The notes beneath the pieces were generated by a model, which saw nothing but the letters and a program-made list of their open reading frames with translations, was not told the DNA's origin and did no database searches. A program made the translations under genes and the position numbers. A DNA stretch of 8,166 nucleotides from an uncultured Alphaproteobacteria bacterium (GTDB lineage: Bacteria > Pseudomonadota > Alphaproteobacteria > Puniceispirillales > UBA1172): contig CAJXME010000042.1 in the NCBI GenBank assembly GCA_913056245.1, positions 1 through 8,166 on the forward strand, written 5' to 3'. This document shows, one piece after another, positions 7,240 through 8,166 of the stretch (position 1 is its first letter; each line of letters begins with the position of its first letter).

Positions 7240-7848
7240 ATGCCTCATGACGATCATGCCCATGCTGTCTTGCCGTCTGACCCCGTGCTTCGCGTTAAAG
7301 CGCTGGAAACCCTATTGGTTGAAAAAGGCCTGGTTGACCCGAAGGCGCTGGATGAGATCATCGACACCTATGCCCATAAGATTGGCCCTCAAAATGGCGC
7401 TCGGGTGGTCGCTAAGGCTTGGGTCGATGCCGAGTTTCGATCGGATTTGCTGAAAGACGCGACGGCGGCGGTGAAGGCGCTTGGCTTTTACGGCCGCCAA
7501 GGCGAGCATATCGTCGCCGTTGAAAACACCGATGCTGTCCATAACATGGTGGTCTGCACCTTATGCAGTTGCTACCCTTGGCCGCTTTTGGGCATTCCCC
7601 CCGCTTGGTATAAATCCGACGCCTATCGCGCCCGCGCCGTGCGAGAGCCGCGCAAAGTGCTGGCTGAATTTGGCGTCACCCTGCCCCATGATCAAGCCGT
7701 TCGCGTCTGGGATAGCACGGCGGAAATCCGCTATCTGGTCTTGCCGCAACAACCTGAGGCGACCAAGGGCTGGCCTGAAGAAGACTTGATCCCCATCATC
7801 AGCCGTGACGCCATGATAGGCACGGCCTTGATTGAGGCGCCAAAATGA
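7240..7848 (+). CDS. nthA: Nitrile hydratase alpha subunit, cobalt type
   Basis: The catalytic alpha subunit of nitrile hydratase, which adds water to R-CN to give the amide. From the ATG at 7240 the protein is 202 residues. It shows the His-rich start (MPHDDHAH), [19 protein letters not shown], then [20 protein letters not shown], and the metal site [15 protein letters not shown]. The three cysteines of CTLCSC (residues 106, 109 and 111) with backbone amides hold the metal, and two become oxidised in the mature enzyme. Thr after the first Cys and Tyr after the last mark the cobalt type; iron enzymes have Ser and Thr there. [15 protein letters not shown] and SRDAMIGT are also conserved. An in-frame ATG at 7213 would add MALICLHKI and leave a 10-base gap to the ligase gene; 7240 is preferred because family members begin near the His-rich stretch. 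The stop overlaps the beta start (ATGA). Confidence 0.96.
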   Translation: MPHDDHAHAVLPSDPVLRVKALETLLVEKGLVDPKALDEIIDTYAHKIGPQNGARVVAKAWVDAEFRSDLLKDATAAVKALGFYGRQGEHIVAVENTDAVHNMVVCTLCSCYPWPLLGIPPAWYKSDAYRARAVREPRKVLAEFGVTLPHDQAVRVWDSTAEIRYLVLPQQPEATKGWPEEDLIPIISRDAMIGTALIEAPK

Positions 7849-8166
7849 CCGCCAATCAAAAGAGCCAGGATCACCCCCCACGCCCCCATGATATGGGGGG
7901 ACGGTTTGGCGATGGCGCGGTGATCCCTGATGACGATGCCGCGCCGGTGTTCACCCAAGACTGGCATGGCCGAGCGCTGGCTCTGACCTTGGCGGCGGGC
8001 GCGCTTGGGGCATGGAATTTGGAGATCTCCCGCCACGCGCGCGAATGCCTGAAGCCCGAGGATTACAGCCGCTTTTCCTATTACGAAAAATGGCTCGCGG
8101 CGCTGGCGGATTTGCTTCACGCCCATGGGGTGGTGCGTTTGGAGGAATTGCAATCAGGGCAATCGA
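7845..8166 (+). CDS. nthB: Nitrile hydratase beta subunit, N-terminal part (cut by the window edge)
   Basis: An open frame from the ATG at 7845, overlapping the alpha stop by four bases (ATGA), continues for 107 codons to the right edge without a stop. [15 protein letters not shown] (14-28) matches the HDxGG...G opening of beta subunits. [25 protein letters not shown] (about 34-58), SRHARE (62-67) and [15 protein letters not shown] (77-91) follow the family pattern; the arginine of HARE is the likely counterpart of the conserved active-site arginine that hydrogen-bonds the oxidised alpha cysteines. A GAGG ribosome site lies at 7834-7837. Beta subunits are usually a little over 200 residues, so about half is visible. 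It could be confused with the related accessory/activator proteins, but the HDMGG start and SYYEKWL favour the true beta subunit. Position directly after alpha supports a heterodimer made from one message. Confidence 0.92.
   Translation, partial: MTANQKSQDHPPRPHDMGGRFGDGAVIPDDDAAPVFTQDWHGRALALTLAAGALGAWNLEISRHARECLKPEDYSRFSYYEKWLAALADLLHAHGVVRLEELQSGQS
7874..7900 (+). other. Two mutually exclusive C/G-rich hairpins at the start of the beta-subunit gene
   Basis: CCCCCAT (7883-7889) can pair with ATGGGGG (7893-7899) across a 3-base loop. Alternatively CCCCCCA (7874-7880) pairs with TGGGGGG (7894-7900) across 13 bases. Both lie in codons 10-19 of the beta subunit and could slow or tune translation relative to alpha. 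They may simply follow from the codons for PPRPHDMGG. No T-tract follows, so it is not a terminator. Confidence 0.35.

Noticed and set aside
7845..8166. Reading the last gene as a nitrile hydratase accessory/activator protein
   Set aside because: Accessory proteins share part of the fold, but the HDMGG start, SRHARE and SYYEKWL segments and the overlap with alpha match the beta subunit.
1..8166. Frequent GATC tetramers across the window
   Set aside because: They mostly fall in coding sequence with Asp and Ile codons (GAT C.., GATC in CGATCG) and show no clustering that suggests an origin or a methylation switch.

Overview
The window looks like an accessory metabolic locus from a proteobacterium, most likely an alphaproteobacterium. 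This rests on the families present (taurine/NMT1-type ABC importer, FadR-type GntR regulator, cobalt-type nitrile hydratase), on tight gene packing with AGGAGG-like ribosome sites at several genes, and on moderately GC-rich coding DNA. The taxonomic call is an inference; there is no rRNA or tRNA to anchor it. I see no insertion sequence, CRISPR array, tRNA or integrase.

Left half (1-3703), all on the minus strand, in transcription order: a secreted periplasmic substrate-binding protein, a first inner-membrane permease, the ATPase, a second permease, and a fumarylacetoacetate-hydrolase (FAH) family enzyme that runs off the left edge. Gaps of 11, 36, 9 and 23 bases suggest one operon: a complete importer with two different permeases plus a catabolic enzyme.

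Centre (3704-3972): an AT-rich divergent control region. It holds four near-identical ATTGGTYAA direct repeats spaced 9-11 bases apart (about one helical turn), a 17-base perfect palindrome with a T-rich flank, and a small inverted repeat just upstream of the binding-protein gene. ATTGGT is the half-site of known FadR-subfamily operators such as the PdhR box, and a FadR-subfamily (FCD) regulator is encoded immediately to the right.

Right half (3973-8166), all on the plus strand: the GntR/FadR regulator, then after about 120 bases an EamA/DMT-type transporter, an AMP-forming acyl-CoA synthetase, the nitrile hydratase alpha subunit (CTLCSC, cobalt type) and the start of the beta subunit. The last four genes overlap or nearly touch, so they are probably one operon. 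The implied chemistry is nitrile to amide (hydratase), amide to acid (an amidase not in the window), and acid to acyl-CoA (synthetase). Clusters combining nitrile hydratase, amidase and acyl-CoA synthetase are known from aldoxime/nitrile degraders.

The most interesting reading is that both halves form one regulated system for taking up and using a nitrile or nitrile-derived organic acid. That link is inferred from the shared divergent control region and is not proven by the sequence.
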